A stretch of 38,510 nt of DNA from JBLFWJ01 sp047611425 (GCA_047611425.1 JBLFWJ010000006.1:1-38510); one strand, 5' to 3'. Counted from the first letter of the stretch, positions 16,399 to 25,286 are shown. Translations and numbers: made by a program. Notes: a model not told the origin generated them from the sequence alone.

Positions 16399-17454
16399 CT
16401 ATACCACCATTCCCTGAATCAATTTCACCAACTCATGACTCCTTCGGTTGGCGGGGTAGTCGCGTAGTATTTTGGTTCTTGCCAAATTGGACAGATCCGT
16501 GCGGTCACATTTTAATGCTTGATCAATAATCTTCTCCAATTCATCAACACTCCTCGAATTCAAAATAAATCCGCTATCCCCTATTATGTCAGGAATTGAG
16601 GTAACATTCGAACCAATAGGAATGCATCCACATAGCATTGCCTCACCCAATGCGTTTGGAAATCCTTCCGAAACTGAAAGTTGGAAGTAAAACTCATACT
16701 TACTCAATAGATTAGGCACCTCCGAAATAGGAACAGCACCATGAACTGTAACGTTTGAGGGCAACTCCTCTGTCAGCCCTTCGGCCCCTACAAGCACAAA
16801 GGTGCAATCTGGAAACCTCGGAGCAACCTCTAGAATGAGGTCAGCACCTTTCAACTTTCTCAATTTTTCCTGGCCAATACCGAATGCCATTGTCACAAAG
16901 GAATTCTGAATTCTCTGGTCCTGCTTTGGTTTAAAAACAGAAGAATCAAACCCGTACGGGATCGGATGAAAAGACGCTTTCACTTTACTACAGTAATGCA
17001 GAATTCCTTGTTTTGCCGGAAAATCCTTTGAATAAGTATAGTTCGATTCGATAAGACTTTTGTGCACTGGAGATATGGCTGTTGCCATTCTCATTGTAAA
17101 GCATGTAGCCTTACTCAGCCACCTCTTTCTGTGATTTCCGTAGTCAATAAGAGGAAAACCTGCACTTTCTGTTCCGCTTGCAATAACCAGCAACGGTTTA
17201 TTAAACACTTTTGCAAGGATGGATGGAACCAAAGTATGGTATCCAGCAAACTGGCAAACCACAATGTCAGTCATTGGAATTTCGCCCAACAATCTAAACG
17301 CTTGAACCAGCATACATAAAGGCAACTTCCAACTGCTACTTGGCAAAAAGGAATGCTTTCGAACCACGAATTCCGATTCCATGTATTGAATATCCCGCTT
17401 TACAAACGTGTATTCTTTAGGATATACATAGCTGACAGAAAGTCTTTTACTCAT
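16399..17454 (-). CDS. Glycosyltransferase, GT4-like
   Basis: The 351-residue protein has a GT-B fold C-terminal half with the retaining-transferase motif SEGFPNALGEAM (the EX7E pair), followed by GCIPIGSN and SIPDIIGDSG. The N-terminal half is less conserved. It would transfer a sugar from an activated donor during surface-glycan or lipid glycosylation; donor and acceptor are unknown. It is divergent from a sulfotransferase/methyltransferase pair and ends 34 bp upstream of comEC. A -7 box (17465-17472) lies 10 nt before the ATG. Confidence 0.85.
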   Translation of the reverse strand: MSKRLSVSYVYPKEYTFVKRDIQYMESEFVVRKHSFLPSSSWKLPLCMLVQAFRLLGEIPMTDIVVCQFAGYHTLVPSILAKVFNKPLLVIASGTESAGFPLIDYGNHRKRWLSKATCFTMRMATAISPVHKSLIESNYTYSKDFPAKQGILHYCSKVKASFHPIPYGFDSSVFKPKQDQRIQNSFVTMAFGIGQEKLRKLKGADLILEVAPRFPDCTFVLVGAEGLTEELPSNVTVHGAVPISEVPNLLSKYEFYFQLSVSEGFPNALGEAMLCGCIPIGSNVTSIPDIIGDSGFILNSRSVDELEKIIDQALKCDRTDLSNLARTKILRDYPANRRSHELVKLIQGMVV

Positions 17455-17464
17455 GATGTGGCCT

Positions 17465-17472
17465 CAAATATA
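17465..17472 (-). promoter_or_regulatory. -7 promoter box of the glycosyltransferase gene
   Basis: The minus strand reads TATATTTG, a full TAnnTTTG match, 10 nt before the ATG at 17454. A leader of about 5 nt is predicted. Confidence 0.45.
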
Positions 17473-17506
17473 AATGCCTTTGAAGCCGATATGAATTGCC
17501 AGACCT

Positions 17507-17514
17507 TATTTTCG
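17507..17514 (+). promoter_or_regulatory. -7 promoter box deciding the sulfotransferase start
   Basis: TATTTTCG followed by C is a TTCG-variant -7 box 5 nt before ATG 17520. A longer frame from a TTG at 17496 would begin upstream of the box and could not be translated from this promoter, so ATG 17520 is preferred. Confidence 0.4.
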
Positions 17515-17519
17515 CGGAA

Positions 17520-18452
17520 ATGAAAAAGCTCGAATACGGTAAGATACTCGGCAAAGTAAGTGACGTCTTACCAAGACGGTACCCGCTGGTTACAGACCAG
17601 CAAGACTTCATTTCACCTTTAATGATTATTGGGTCTGGAAGAAATGGAAGCACCATGCTTGGGTCTATGCTCAACATGCACCCCGACATTCTTCTCACTC
17701 CGGAGCAATTTGCGATAGTCTACTCTATCCACAGATTCAAGCTTCTGAATTTTTTAGAGTGGGAAGATATTGTTAAAATAGTGGTAGGTGAATTCGCTCG
17801 TCAAGACGCGACACTATGGGACACTAATTTTGCAAACGTTTACGATAAGCTTTACAGCCTTGAAACCGATCAAAGAAGTTTAGCCTCCATTCTTGATCAC
17901 ATCTATAAGGAATATGGAAGAAGTAGGGGAAAGGAGTTTAAAATATGGGGAGATAAAACTCCTAAAAACACCATTAATCTAAAGCTCATTCAACCCATAT
18001 TCCCTACTGCGAAGTACCTTTTTCTTATACGAGACGGAAGGGATGTTATAAGCTCTTATGACAAGGCATATGCAAAAAATGGTAAAGCTCCATTTCACCC
18101 TGTTGCGGGCATAGAAAATTGGAATTTGAGCATTGAAAATTATCAATGGATTAAGGAACAAGTTCCTGAGGAAAATCTCCAAGTTGTCAGATATGAAGAC
18201 TTGGTCACCCAACCCGAATTAACGTTAAGTAAAGTCACTCAATTCATCGGGTTAGATTTTCACGAAAGCATGCTTCAATTTCAGGGTGAAGTAAACCGTA
18301 TGGGCGTTTCGAGAATGTCACATCATGAAAACGTTGCTAAAGAGGTGAATGACTCGTCCGTGGGTAAATGGAAGACAAGATTAACAGCGCAACAACAAAA
18401 TGATTGGTTTCCTCAGATCAATAAAAACCTTGAAGAATGGGGATATGAGTAA
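17520..18452 (+). CDS. PAPS-dependent sulfotransferase-family protein
   Basis: The 310-residue protein has the 5'-phosphosulfate-binding loop IIGSGRNGSTMLG (36-48), a GDKTPKN segment (144-150) and the 3'-phosphate-binding motif LIRDGRDVISSY (169-180). It is therefore a sulfotransferase-fold protein predicted to move a sulfuryl group from PAPS to a hydroxyl or amine. Residues HPVAGIENW and a C-terminal helix region complete the domain. The acceptor is unknown; a glycan or lipid is plausible from the glycosyltransferase neighbour. A SAM methyltransferase follows after 18 bp on the same strand. Confidence 0.87.
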   Translation: MKKLEYGKILGKVSDVLPRRYPLVTDQQDFISPLMIIGSGRNGSTMLGSMLNMHPDILLTPEQFAIVYSIHRFKLLNFLEWEDIVKIVVGEFARQDATLWDTNFANVYDKLYSLETDQRSLASILDHIYKEYGRSRGKEFKIWGDKTPKNTINLKLIQPIFPTAKYLFLIRDGRDVISSYDKAYAKNGKAPFHPVAGIENWNLSIENYQWIKEQVPEENLQVVRYEDLVTQPELTLSKVTQFIGLDFHESMLQFQGEVNRMGVSRMSHHENVAKEVNDSSVGKWKTRLTAQQQNDWFPQINKNLEEWGYE

Positions 18453-18470
18453 TTGGTTTAAGACTTTAAA

Positions 18471-19190
18471 ATGAAAGAGAATCAGGACGTTCAAAGTTGG
18501 TATAACGGTTTTTCCAATCGTCAGATACGTACTGGAGTAAACATGAGGCATTATACAATCATGAATCATCTCATCGATTCAGGCCTCAAAAAAGATAGTT
18601 CTATCCTTGAAATAGGGTGTGGAATTGGTCAAGTTACTCGGCTCATTCACGATTTCGTGCAATCGGGAAATATTGTCGCAACAGACATTAGTAATGAAGG
18701 GATCGCTATTGCTCAGCAACATATTGGAAAGTCGGAACGACTGAAATTTGTTGTAACGGACATGAGTGAATTTAGCTTGAATGAAAAATTCGATTTCATT
18801 TTGCTTCCTGATGTTCTGGAGCATATTCCTGTGGAACAACATGACAGCCTTTTTAAAATCTTGTCGGGTCTAATGCATTCGGATTCTACAATGTTGATTC
18901 ATATTCCACATCCAAAGAATATTGATTACTTAAGAATCCATTCTCCAGAAACCCTACAGATTATTGATCAATCCCTTAATGCAAACGAACTTATTTCAAA
19001 AGCATATGATTCAGGACTATTTCTTACGCATTACAATGCTTATGGTTTGTATGATGCAGAGGATGATTACGTCTTAATCAAGTTCCGAATAAACTACGCG
19101 ATAGAGCGACTTCAGCCTATTTCGAACAATCTGATACGGTGGAAAAAAATGAAAGCCAGGGTTCAGGTTCTAGTCAAGAAATTTCTTTAG
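18471..19190 (+). CDS. Class I SAM-dependent methyltransferase
   Basis: The 239-residue protein shows motif I ILEIGCGIGQVT (45-56), an acidic residue after the second strand (VATDIS, Asp72), and the motif IV region DFILLPDVLEHI. This is the Methyltransf_11/23 pattern common in small-molecule and glycan methyltransferases. It follows the sulfotransferase gene after 18 bp, so both probably modify one product. The Lys-rich C-terminus (KKMKARVQVLVKKF) could contact a membrane or nucleic acid; that is a guess. Confidence 0.85.
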   Translation: MKENQDVQSWYNGFSNRQIRTGVNMRHYTIMNHLIDSGLKKDSSILEIGCGIGQVTRLIHDFVQSGNIVATDISNEGIAIAQQHIGKSERLKFVVTDMSEFSLNEKFDFILLPDVLEHIPVEQHDSLFKILSGLMHSDSTMLIHIPHPKNIDYLRIHSPETLQIIDQSLNANELISKAYDSGLFLTHYNAYGLYDAEDDYVLIKFRINYAIERLQPISNNLIRWKKMKARVQVLVKKFL

Positions 19191-19311
19191 CTCCTAAAGT
19201 TGAGAGTCCTACAGAACATTTTGAACTTCATATTAGTCTGGAGAGTGTAATCCTGATTGCTTCAAAAGTAAATAAGTGGTTCGAAAATTATTGGGCTCGG
19301 GATAACCGGAA
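19191..19311. other. Short convergent gap, no gene
   Basis: This 121-bp gap separates the methyltransferase stop from the 3' end of the first LamG gene. It holds a small inverted repeat CTTTAG/CTAAAG near 19185-19199 without a T-run. A 69-codon frame crosses it but has no supporting feature. Confidence 0.5.
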
Positions 19312-20379
19312 TCACCAACTAACAATCACTTTATGGATTTCTACGTAATCTCTTGATACTAATTTTAAGAGATACAATCCATTAGAAAAACGTGAAACAT
19401 CCAGTGTTTTATCGGATTTGAATAGACCAGTCACTTTCACCTCTTTTCCATCAACGTTAAAAAGCACGGCCTTATAATTCCTCGAAGAATTGTCGTTACA
19501 TGCAATGTTTATCGAACGTCCAGCATTCGAATATGTGATGCTAAACTTGTTCTTGGTTTTGTGATACGGAATACTGGATGGCAACACCGGCTCAAGATCA
19601 TTTTCGCAAATTTTTGAGATCTCTCCAAAACTCAATCCTCGGTTCCACATGGCGAACTGATCCAAAGCACCATGATAATAATTAATACTATGTGTACTTG
19701 CCATTGGAGCCTCCCCGATTTTTCCGCCCGAAGTTGTATGTGAAACCATGAGAGGTCCATTCCCACTGTAGATTCCAGCGGCATCTTGGCAGTCTATATA
19801 AATATCCATGTCGTCAACACCTCTGATAACACCAGCAATATGATGCCACACTCCCGTTGTCACTGTTGAGTCGCTGAATTTAGACCGTCTATTCTCCTGC
19901 CCAGTACTTCCTAGCCCTCCACCCCAATGCAATTGTACTCCACCATTTCCGTTACCCGAACCATCCATCCAAAATCCGTTGTAATCAAATGGGTTGTAAT
20001 CCGTTTTGAAGAACTTCATATCAGCTTGGCCGATGGATTCCAACTTGGCGAAAAACGAAAATGATACGGGAGGATCAATTCTCATTTCAGAGTTGAACGG
20101 TATCTCTATGTTGTCGTTCACTCCATCGAAGAAGTAAGCCGGGTTAGGGTTTCCAAATCGATCTTCAGTAAGGACCACTCCGTTTACGATTCCGTCCATT
20201 TGATTGACCGAACTATCCACTGCCTCTCCTGAAAAATTGTAGAGAAACACCAAGCCATCCGATAGGGATTGGGCTGAAGAATACTGCATTCCAACGCAAA
20301 CAATCAAAGTTAGACTCAAGCAGAACCATCTTATTACATATGCTGGATTAAAGGCGGCATAACCCTCTTGCTTGATCAT
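19312..20379 (-). CDS. LamG-domain secreted protein A with T9SS sorting domain
   Basis: This is the third and last gene of a tandem trio. The product (355 residues from ATG 20379; a GTG at 20388 overlapping the previous stop is the alternative) has a signal peptide ending in SSAQ. A LamG/concanavalin-like domain follows, starting GLVFLYNFSGEAVDSS and containing WHHIAGVIR, DMDIYIDC and KICENDLEP. The C-terminal type IX sorting domain of about 75 residues ends with SNGLYLLKLVSRDYVEIHK. It would be exported across the outer membrane and attached to the surface or released; LamG domains often bind glycans. Its sorting domain is clearly diverged from those of the other two copies. Confidence 0.85.
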   Translation of the reverse strand: MIKQEGYAAFNPAYVIRWFCLSLTLIVCVGMQYSSAQSLSDGLVFLYNFSGEAVDSSVNQMDGIVNGVVLTEDRFGNPNPAYFFDGVNDNIEIPFNSEMRIDPPVSFSFFAKLESIGQADMKFFKTDYNPFDYNGFWMDGSGNGNGGVQLHWGGGLGSTGQENRRSKFSDSTVTTGVWHHIAGVIRGVDDMDIYIDCQDAAGIYSGNGPLMVSHTTSGGKIGEAPMASTHSINYYHGALDQFAMWNRGLSFGEISKICENDLEPVLPSSIPYHKTKNKFSITYSNAGRSINIACNDNSSRNYKAVLFNVDGKEVKVTGLFKSDKTLDVSRFSNGLYLLKLVSRDYVEIHKVIVSW

Positions 20380-20384
20380 TCGAG

Positions 20385-21449
20385 TCACTTAAATATTGAG
20401 ATTCTCTTGACAAATTGATTCGTCTTGCTTTGAATTCGAACAAGGTAGACTCCATTCGAAAGACCTTCGGCAGATAACGTTGAGCGTTGATCATGGAACA
20501 TTTGGCCTGAAATCAGCTGGCCGTTTATGGTCAATAATTCCATCTTAATCACTTTACCATGATTTCCATTCAAAATGACTTCGATATTATCGGTGCCAGA
20601 AACATACCTAACTAAAACCTTTGGATTTACTCTAAGGTGATTTATTGAAGTGAGCTTTGGCTCGAAATGGCCATCACAAATCTTACTAACATCCCCAGCA
20701 CTTAATTCTCTATTCCACATACCCATTTGATCAATCTTACCTTTGAAATAGCTTAGGTTGAACCAAGAAGTGACCAGTATTGATCCTATGCGTCCCGAGG
20801 ACCCGGAATGGCCCGGAAACAAGGTTCCACTGCCAGAATAACTACCTGCTGCATCCTCACAATCAATGTAAATATCCATATCGGTTCCAGTTCTGACCAC
20901 ACCAGCAATATGGTGCCAGTTACCTAGGGTTATGGTCGAATCACTGATCTTTGTTCGCCTGTTTGTTGGGCCTGTCCCTCCTTGACCGCTACCGACCGTC
21001 AACATGATTTTGCCATCATTGCTACCCGCGCCATGCATTCTATATCCATGATAATCGAGTGTCGTTGCATCGGTGCAGAAAAACTTCATGGTATCCGAAT
21101 TGAAATTTTCAGCGTTAACCCAAAAAGCAAAGGAAACGGGCGGATCGATCTGAATCAAATTGGAATACGGTATATCCATGTAATCTTCGTCACCATCAAA
21201 TTGGTATGCCCAGTTTGGATTGCCAAATCGATCCTCGGCCAAAGAAGCGCCATGTATGGTCGGGTCCAACCCATTACCGGATTCATCCACGGCTTCTCCA
21301 GAAAAATTATACAAATACACAAGGCCATCAAATAGTGATTGGGCCGAAGAATTCCCCAGGCCCACAACGAAAAAACAAATCAGACTTAATAAGAGGCCCT
21401 TTATTCGAGCTGTCAGAATTATCCAATTAAAATTCATGTATCTAACCAT
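20385..21449 (-). CDS. LamG-domain secreted protein B with T9SS sorting domain
   Basis: The product is 354 residues from ATG 21449 (ATG 21437 is a second choice). It has a signal peptide ending in NSSAQ and a LamG domain (GLVYLYNFSGEAVDESGNG ... WHHIAGVVR ... DMDIYIDCEDAAG ... KICDG). The C-terminal sorting domain ends with LSNGVYLVRIQSKTNQF and KRISIF. The start lies one base after the stop of copy C and its stop is 5 nt from copy A, so the three are one operon. The single Cys pair (IYIDC and KIC) is shared by all copies and may form a disulfide. Confidence 0.87.
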   Translation of the reverse strand: MVRYMNFNWIILTARIKGLLLSLICFFVVGLGNSSAQSLFDGLVYLYNFSGEAVDESGNGLDPTIHGASLAEDRFGNPNWAYQFDGDEDYMDIPYSNLIQIDPPVSFAFWVNAENFNSDTMKFFCTDATTLDYHGYRMHGAGSNDGKIMLTVGSGQGGTGPTNRRTKISDSTITLGNWHHIAGVVRTGTDMDIYIDCEDAAGSYSGSGTLFPGHSGSSGRIGSILVTSWFNLSYFKGKIDQMGMWNRELSAGDVSKICDGHFEPKLTSINHLRVNPKVLVRYVSGTDNIEVILNGNHGKVIKMELLTINGQLISGQMFHDQRSTLSAEGLSNGVYLVRIQSKTNQFVKRISIFK

Positions 21450-21450
21450 T

Positions 21451-22470
21451 CTACCATTTAAAAATTGATATTCTCTTAACCATTTGATTCGTTTCACCTT
21501 GAATTCGAACAAGGTAAATTCCATTCGAAAGCTCTTCGGCAGATAGCGTTGAGGGTTGATTATTGACCTTTTGGACGGAGATTGACTGTCCGTTTATCGT
21601 CAACAATTCAATCTTCATCTCTTCATTATGATTTCCATTCGAAATGACTTCGATATTATCTGTAGCAGAAACATACCGAACTAAAACTTCCAGATCTTCC
21701 ATTTCTAGGTTAGCCGAAACGAGTAGCGGTTCTAGATTACCGTCACAGATCTTACTAATATCTCCAACCGTGAGAGCCCGATTCCACATTGCAACTTGAT
21801 CAAGTGAGCCAAGGAAATGCGTTGCGGATGTTATCGGATTTAGTGGCGCTGAACCGAATCTGCCGGGCAACCCACTATTCGCAACTTCAATTGGCCCAGA
21901 ACCATTGTAATTACCTCCTGCATCCACACAATCTATATAGATGTCCATATCGGTAGGTGCCCGAATTACGCCTGCCACATGATGCCATTCATCTAACGTT
22001 ATCGAACCTTCACTAACCTTACCCCTTCTGTTTGTCACGTTGGTTTGTCCGTTTCCGCCTCCATAACCTAGGGCGATTCTGCCATCCACCGAAGCGCCCA
22101 ACCCCAAATGAAATCCAGTGTAGTCCATAGCCATAAACTCAGTGTTTAAAAACCTCCCATCCGTTTGAAGAAAGCTTTCGGCCTTGACAAATAATGAGAA
22201 GCTAACGGGGTAACTAATCTGAACTAAAGGTGAATTTGGAATTTCAATGTAGTCGTTAATCCCATCGAGATAAAACGCAGCATTTTCATTACCGAACCTA
22301 TCTGTAATTAAAGTAGCTCCATTTACGGAACCGTGCAGAACGTTCCCTGAACTATCTGCCGCTGATCCCGAGAAATTATAGAGAAAAATCAAACCATCTG
22401 TAAGGACTTGAGCCGAAACCATTTCGGGAATATGAATGGCTAAAGCGAAAATGAATATGAACGTCCTCAT
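21451..22470 (-). CDS. LamG-domain secreted protein C with T9SS sorting domain
   Basis: This is the first gene of the tandem trio: 339 residues from ATG 22470 (GTG codons at 22476 and 22473 precede it). The signal peptide ends in SAQ. The LamG domain (GLIFLYNFSGSAADSSGN ... WHHVAGVIR ... DMDIYIDC ... KICDGNLEP) precedes a sorting domain nearly identical in pattern to that of copy B (LVRYVSATDNIEV, LLTINGQSIS, LSNGIYLVRIQ). A near -7 box lies 5 nt before the ATG and probably drives all three genes. Confidence 0.88.
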   Translation of the reverse strand: MRTFIFIFALAIHIPEMVSAQVLTDGLIFLYNFSGSAADSSGNVLHGSVNGATLITDRFGNENAAFYLDGINDYIEIPNSPLVQISYPVSFSLFVKAESFLQTDGRFLNTEFMAMDYTGFHLGLGASVDGRIALGYGGGNGQTNVTNRRGKVSEGSITLDEWHHVAGVIRAPTDMDIYIDCVDAGGNYNGSGPIEVANSGLPGRFGSAPLNPITSATHFLGSLDQVAMWNRALTVGDISKICDGNLEPLLVSANLEMEDLEVLVRYVSATDNIEVISNGNHNEEMKIELLTINGQSISVQKVNNQPSTLSAEELSNGIYLVRIQGETNQMVKRISIFKW

Positions 22471-22475
22471 CACCA

Positions 22476-22483
22476 CAAAATTG
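22476..22483 (-). promoter_or_regulatory. Near -7 box before the LamG operon, 5 nt before the ATG
   Basis: The minus strand reads CAATTTTG, one mismatch from TAnnTTTG, then TGGTG and ATG 22470. A TTTG lies 16 bp further upstream at about the -33 position. Confidence 0.35.
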
Positions 22484-22593
22484 ATTGTGATTTAAGATAC
22501 AAATTTCAACTAATTTCTGAGTTGCTGACCTTACTAACAACCCCACGTTTAAAGTTGGATCAGTAATGGTCCTTGACAGGAACAGACACGCGT

Positions 22594-22601
22594 TAGATTT
22601 G
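22594..22601 (+). promoter_or_regulatory. -7 promoter box of the transglutaminase-like gene, 5 nt before GTG
   Basis: TAGATTTG is an exact TAnnTTTG match, identical to the birA box. A TTG lies 18 bp upstream (22573-22575), within the spacing reported for Flavobacterium promoters. The GTG start follows after AAACT, so a leaderless mRNA with a GTG start is predicted. Confidence 0.55.
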
Positions 22602-22606
22602 AAACT

Positions 22607-23473
22607 GTGAAGAACGACCCCAAAGAATTCTCGGCATTAGTAAGCCTACTTGACGACCCAGATGACTCGGTGTTCAACAACATATCCGACCGATTGATTT
22701 CCTATGGTTCAGATGTCATACCTGAACTGGAAGGACATTGGGAAGGCTCTCTAGACTCTTTGATTCAGGAACGAATTGAAAATATTATCCATCGAATTCA
22801 ATTCGATCAATGTCATGTTCGCCTGCATCATTGGGTGCAACAAGGAGGAAATAACTTGTTGGATGGCGCTTTGATCATTGCATCCTATCAGTATCCAGAT
22901 CTGGATGAGGATGTCATTAGACAACAGATCGCACGAATTCGTGCAGATATCTGGATTGAGCTGAATGACAATCTCACAGCACTTGAAAAAGTTCGAATAT
23001 TCAACCATCTTTTCTATGATATTCACGGATTTTCTGGAAACACCCGCAACTATCAATCACCAGAAAACAGCTATATCAATTCGGTTCTTGAAACGAAAAA
23101 AGGGAATCCACTTTCACTTGGGTTGGTTTATTGTGTCTTGGCAAAGGATCTCGGACTCCCAATTCAAGGAGTGAACATGCCTGAGCATTTCATCCTTGCT
23201 TACTTGGATGAAAATGGAATTCTGGGCAATGGCGAAAATGTGATTTTCTACATCAACGCATTTAATCAAGGTTCAATATTCAATCGACCTGAGGTATTTC
23301 GGTTTCTGAAAAAACTTGGCAAAGATCCTGAGAAAGAGGATCTGGAACCCTGCTCGAATATCACCTTCATTCATAGACTGACAAACAATCTATTTCACTC
23401 CTACAGTAAAGCTGGATTAACCGACAAGGTTGACGAGATACGCGAACTACAGCAGGCCTTTATGACCGTATAA
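22607..23473 (+). CDS. Transglutaminase-like (SirB1-type) protein
   Basis: The 288-residue protein begins with a HEAT-like helical stretch (about 1-60). A Transglut_core2/SirB1-like domain follows: HLFYDIHGFSGN, SVLETKKGNPLSLGLVYCVLAKDLGLPIQGV (Cys about 186) and MPEHFILAYLD. The Cys, the His (EHF) and a downstream Asn or Asp may form a papain-like triad, though SirB1-type proteins are often considered non-enzymatic. It has no signal peptide, so it is cytosolic. The start is GTG, supported by the promoter box. The last 14 bp overlap the convergent sugar transferase gene. Confidence 0.83.
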   Translation: MKNDPKEFSALVSLLDDPDDSVFNNISDRLISYGSDVIPELEGHWEGSLDSLIQERIENIIHRIQFDQCHVRLHHWVQQGGNNLLDGALIIASYQYPDLDEDVIRQQIARIRADIWIELNDNLTALEKVRIFNHLFYDIHGFSGNTRNYQSPENSYINSVLETKKGNPLSLGLVYCVLAKDLGLPIQGVNMPEHFILAYLDENGILGNGENVIFYINAFNQGSIFNRPEVFRFLKKLGKDPEKEDLEPCSNITFIHRLTNNLFHSYSKAGLTDKVDEIRELQQAFMTV

Positions 23474-24050
23474 TCGCTACTAACGTGTTCAGTATCATTT
23501 TTAGATCTCCTAGAAAACTTCTCGAATCGACATACTTGAGATAAAGAGCTGTCTTCTCCGGTAGGATGTGGTCAATGTAGTATTGCTCTGGATCGTCTTG
23601 ACTTGCAAGAATCTCCGTTTCATTTCTAAACTTGATGCTTGCGTTATCCGTAATTCCAGGTCGAATGGAAAGCACACGCATTTGCTCATCGTTGTAGTAA
23701 TCAACATACCTGCGAACCTCGGGCCTAGGCCCAACCAAGGACATGTCTCCGACCAGTACGTTGATCAATTGAGGCAATTCATCAAGCTTTGTCTTACGCA
23801 AGAAAAATCCCATCCGAGTTATTCTCGGGTCTCGATCCCCAACGGTTAATAGGCCCCGTTTGTCTGCATCGGTATGCATGCTTCGAAATTTCCATAGTCG
23901 AAAATCCACATTGTTCCTCCCTACCCTTGTTTGTCTGTAGAAAATCGGAAAACCAGAATCAACGATAACCAGAATTGAGATGATGATGAATACCGGAAAC
24001 AGCATCATGAGCCCAAATAAGGATGCGACTATATCAAATAGCCTTTTCAC
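23460..24050 (-). CDS. Undecaprenyl-phosphate sugar-1-phosphate transferase (PglC/WcaJ-like)
   Basis: The 196-residue protein is a small monotopic phosphoglycosyltransferase that starts lipid-linked glycan assembly. It has one N-terminal hydrophobic hairpin (LFDIVASLFGLMMLFPVFII), FYRQTRVGRN, the FRSM motif, FLRKTKLDELPQLINVLVGD with the catalytic Asp-Glu pair, and SLVGPRPE. The size matches the PglC class, not the larger WbaP class. It starts with GTG overlapping the TGA of the aminotransferase gene (GTGA), so translation is probably coupled. Confidence 0.92.
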   Translation of the reverse strand: MKRLFDIVASLFGLMMLFPVFIIISILVIVDSGFPIFYRQTRVGRNNVDFRLWKFRSMHTDADKRGLLTVGDRDPRITRMGFFLRKTKLDELPQLINVLVGDMSLVGPRPEVRRYVDYYNDEQMRVLSIRPGITDNASIKFRNETEILASQDDPEQYYIDHILPEKTALYLKYVDSRSFLGDLKMILNTLVAIIRS

Positions 24051-25261
24051 CTTTGATCCTCAATTTTATCCAATACTGACTTCAGCGTTGTAATGACAAT
24101 TGAAACCTGTTCATCAGTCATTCCATTGAAAACTGGTAGTGTAATCTCAGACTCGTAAACGCTTTTGGAAACCGGATAATCATTAACATCATAGCCCAAG
24201 TTGCGATACGCAGTAAGCATTGGCAAGGGTTGGTAATGAACATTGGCCGATACACCTTCTTCAGCCATTAATTGAATCAACGTATCACGATTACTTTCTG
24301 AAAACCCTTGCAATCGCAACGCATAGAAGTGGCAACTCGACACTCGACCATCTAGGTTTGATGGAGGACAGGTGAAGCGACCATCACCAGAAAAAGCTTG
24401 ATCATACTGAGCAAAAACCTCCTTTCTTCTTTTAAGAATGAAATCGTAATCTTTCAACTGCACTAGGCCCAAAGAGGCTTGAATATCAGTCATGTTTGAT
24501 TTGTGCCCTGGCTCAACCACATCGTAACGCCACTGACCCAATTGCGTTTTAGCCAAAGCATCTTTGCTCTGCCCATGCAACGACATTGTATTACACCATC
24601 CGTAAACCTCATCATGGTCGAATTGGTCTGGAAGATTGAATGCTATCGCACCACCTTCTGCCGTGGTTAGATTCTTTACTGCGTGAAACGAAAAGACAGT
24701 TGCATCAGAAATTGAACCGACCATCTTTCCATCGACATTGGCGCCAATGCTATGCGCAGCATCCGTCATAACCAATATTCTTCCTAAGGATTTCTGGTTG
24801 TCGGTATTGGGTTGAAATTGAGCACTCGCGCTATTTGCAATGTCAATCAAATCCTCCTGCAATGCAGGTAAACCACCAAGATCAACAGGAATGATTGCTT
24901 TTGTTCTAGGCGTAATCGCATTTCGAACTGCCTCAATATCAATACACAGATCAGCAGGATTAATATCCACCATCACGGGCTTTGCCCCTACATGCATCAC
25001 AACATTTGCTGTTGCACAATATGTGTATGCAGGAATGATTACTTCGTCACCTACGCCCACACCGAACCAGCGCAGAAACAACTCCATTCCTTGAGTGGCT
25101 GACCCAACACAAAGCGTTTTCTTGGCACCAACATAGTCTGTCAATTCCGTCTCCAGCCGCTTGGTCTTTGGTCCCGTTGTTATCCAACCGGATCTAAGCG
25201 TGTCAACGACTTCAGCGATCATCTCTTCGGTGATCATCGGAGGGGAAAATGGAACTTTCAT
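24047..25261 (-). CDS. DegT/DnrJ/EryC1-family sugar aminotransferase
   Basis: The 404-residue protein is a PLP-dependent aminotransferase that would make an amino sugar from a keto-sugar nucleotide. It shows the family start VPFSPPMITEEMI, GSATQGMELFL, the PAYTYCATANV loop, the PVDLGG strand, and the PLP lysine in FSFHAVKNLTTAEGG. The frame is open for 26 more codons, but family alignment from memory and a TATATTCG box just before suggest ATG 25261 (or 25267). Pairing with a PglC-like transferase recalls the bacillosamine-type pathway (PglE-PglC). No dehydratase or PglD-like acetyltransferase is present here. Confidence 0.92.
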   Translation of the reverse strand: MKVPFSPPMITEEMIAEVVDTLRSGWITTGPKTKRLETELTDYVGAKKTLCVGSATQGMELFLRWFGVGVGDEVIIPAYTYCATANVVMHVGAKPVMVDINPADLCIDIEAVRNAITPRTKAIIPVDLGGLPALQEDLIDIANSASAQFQPNTDNQKSLGRILVMTDAAHSIGANVDGKMVGSISDATVFSFHAVKNLTTAEGGAIAFNLPDQFDHDEVYGWCNTMSLHGQSKDALAKTQLGQWRYDVVEPGHKSNMTDIQASLGLVQLKDYDFILKRRKEVFAQYDQAFSGDGRFTCPPSNLDGRVSSCHFYALRLQGFSESNRDTLIQLMAEEGVSANVHYQPLPMLTAYRNLGYDVNDYPVSKSVYESEITLPVFNGMTDEQVSIVITTLKSVLDKIEDQR

Positions 25262-25286
25262 CGGCATCGAATATACACTTCGATCA

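Noticed and set aside
17496..17519. TTG start extending the sulfotransferase by eight residues
   Set aside because: The extension contains the -7 box itself, so ATG 17520 is preferred.
19139..19348. 69-codon plus-strand open frame after the methyltransferase
   Set aside because: It overlaps the methyltransferase end in another frame and the LamG A end on the other strand, with no domain or promoter.
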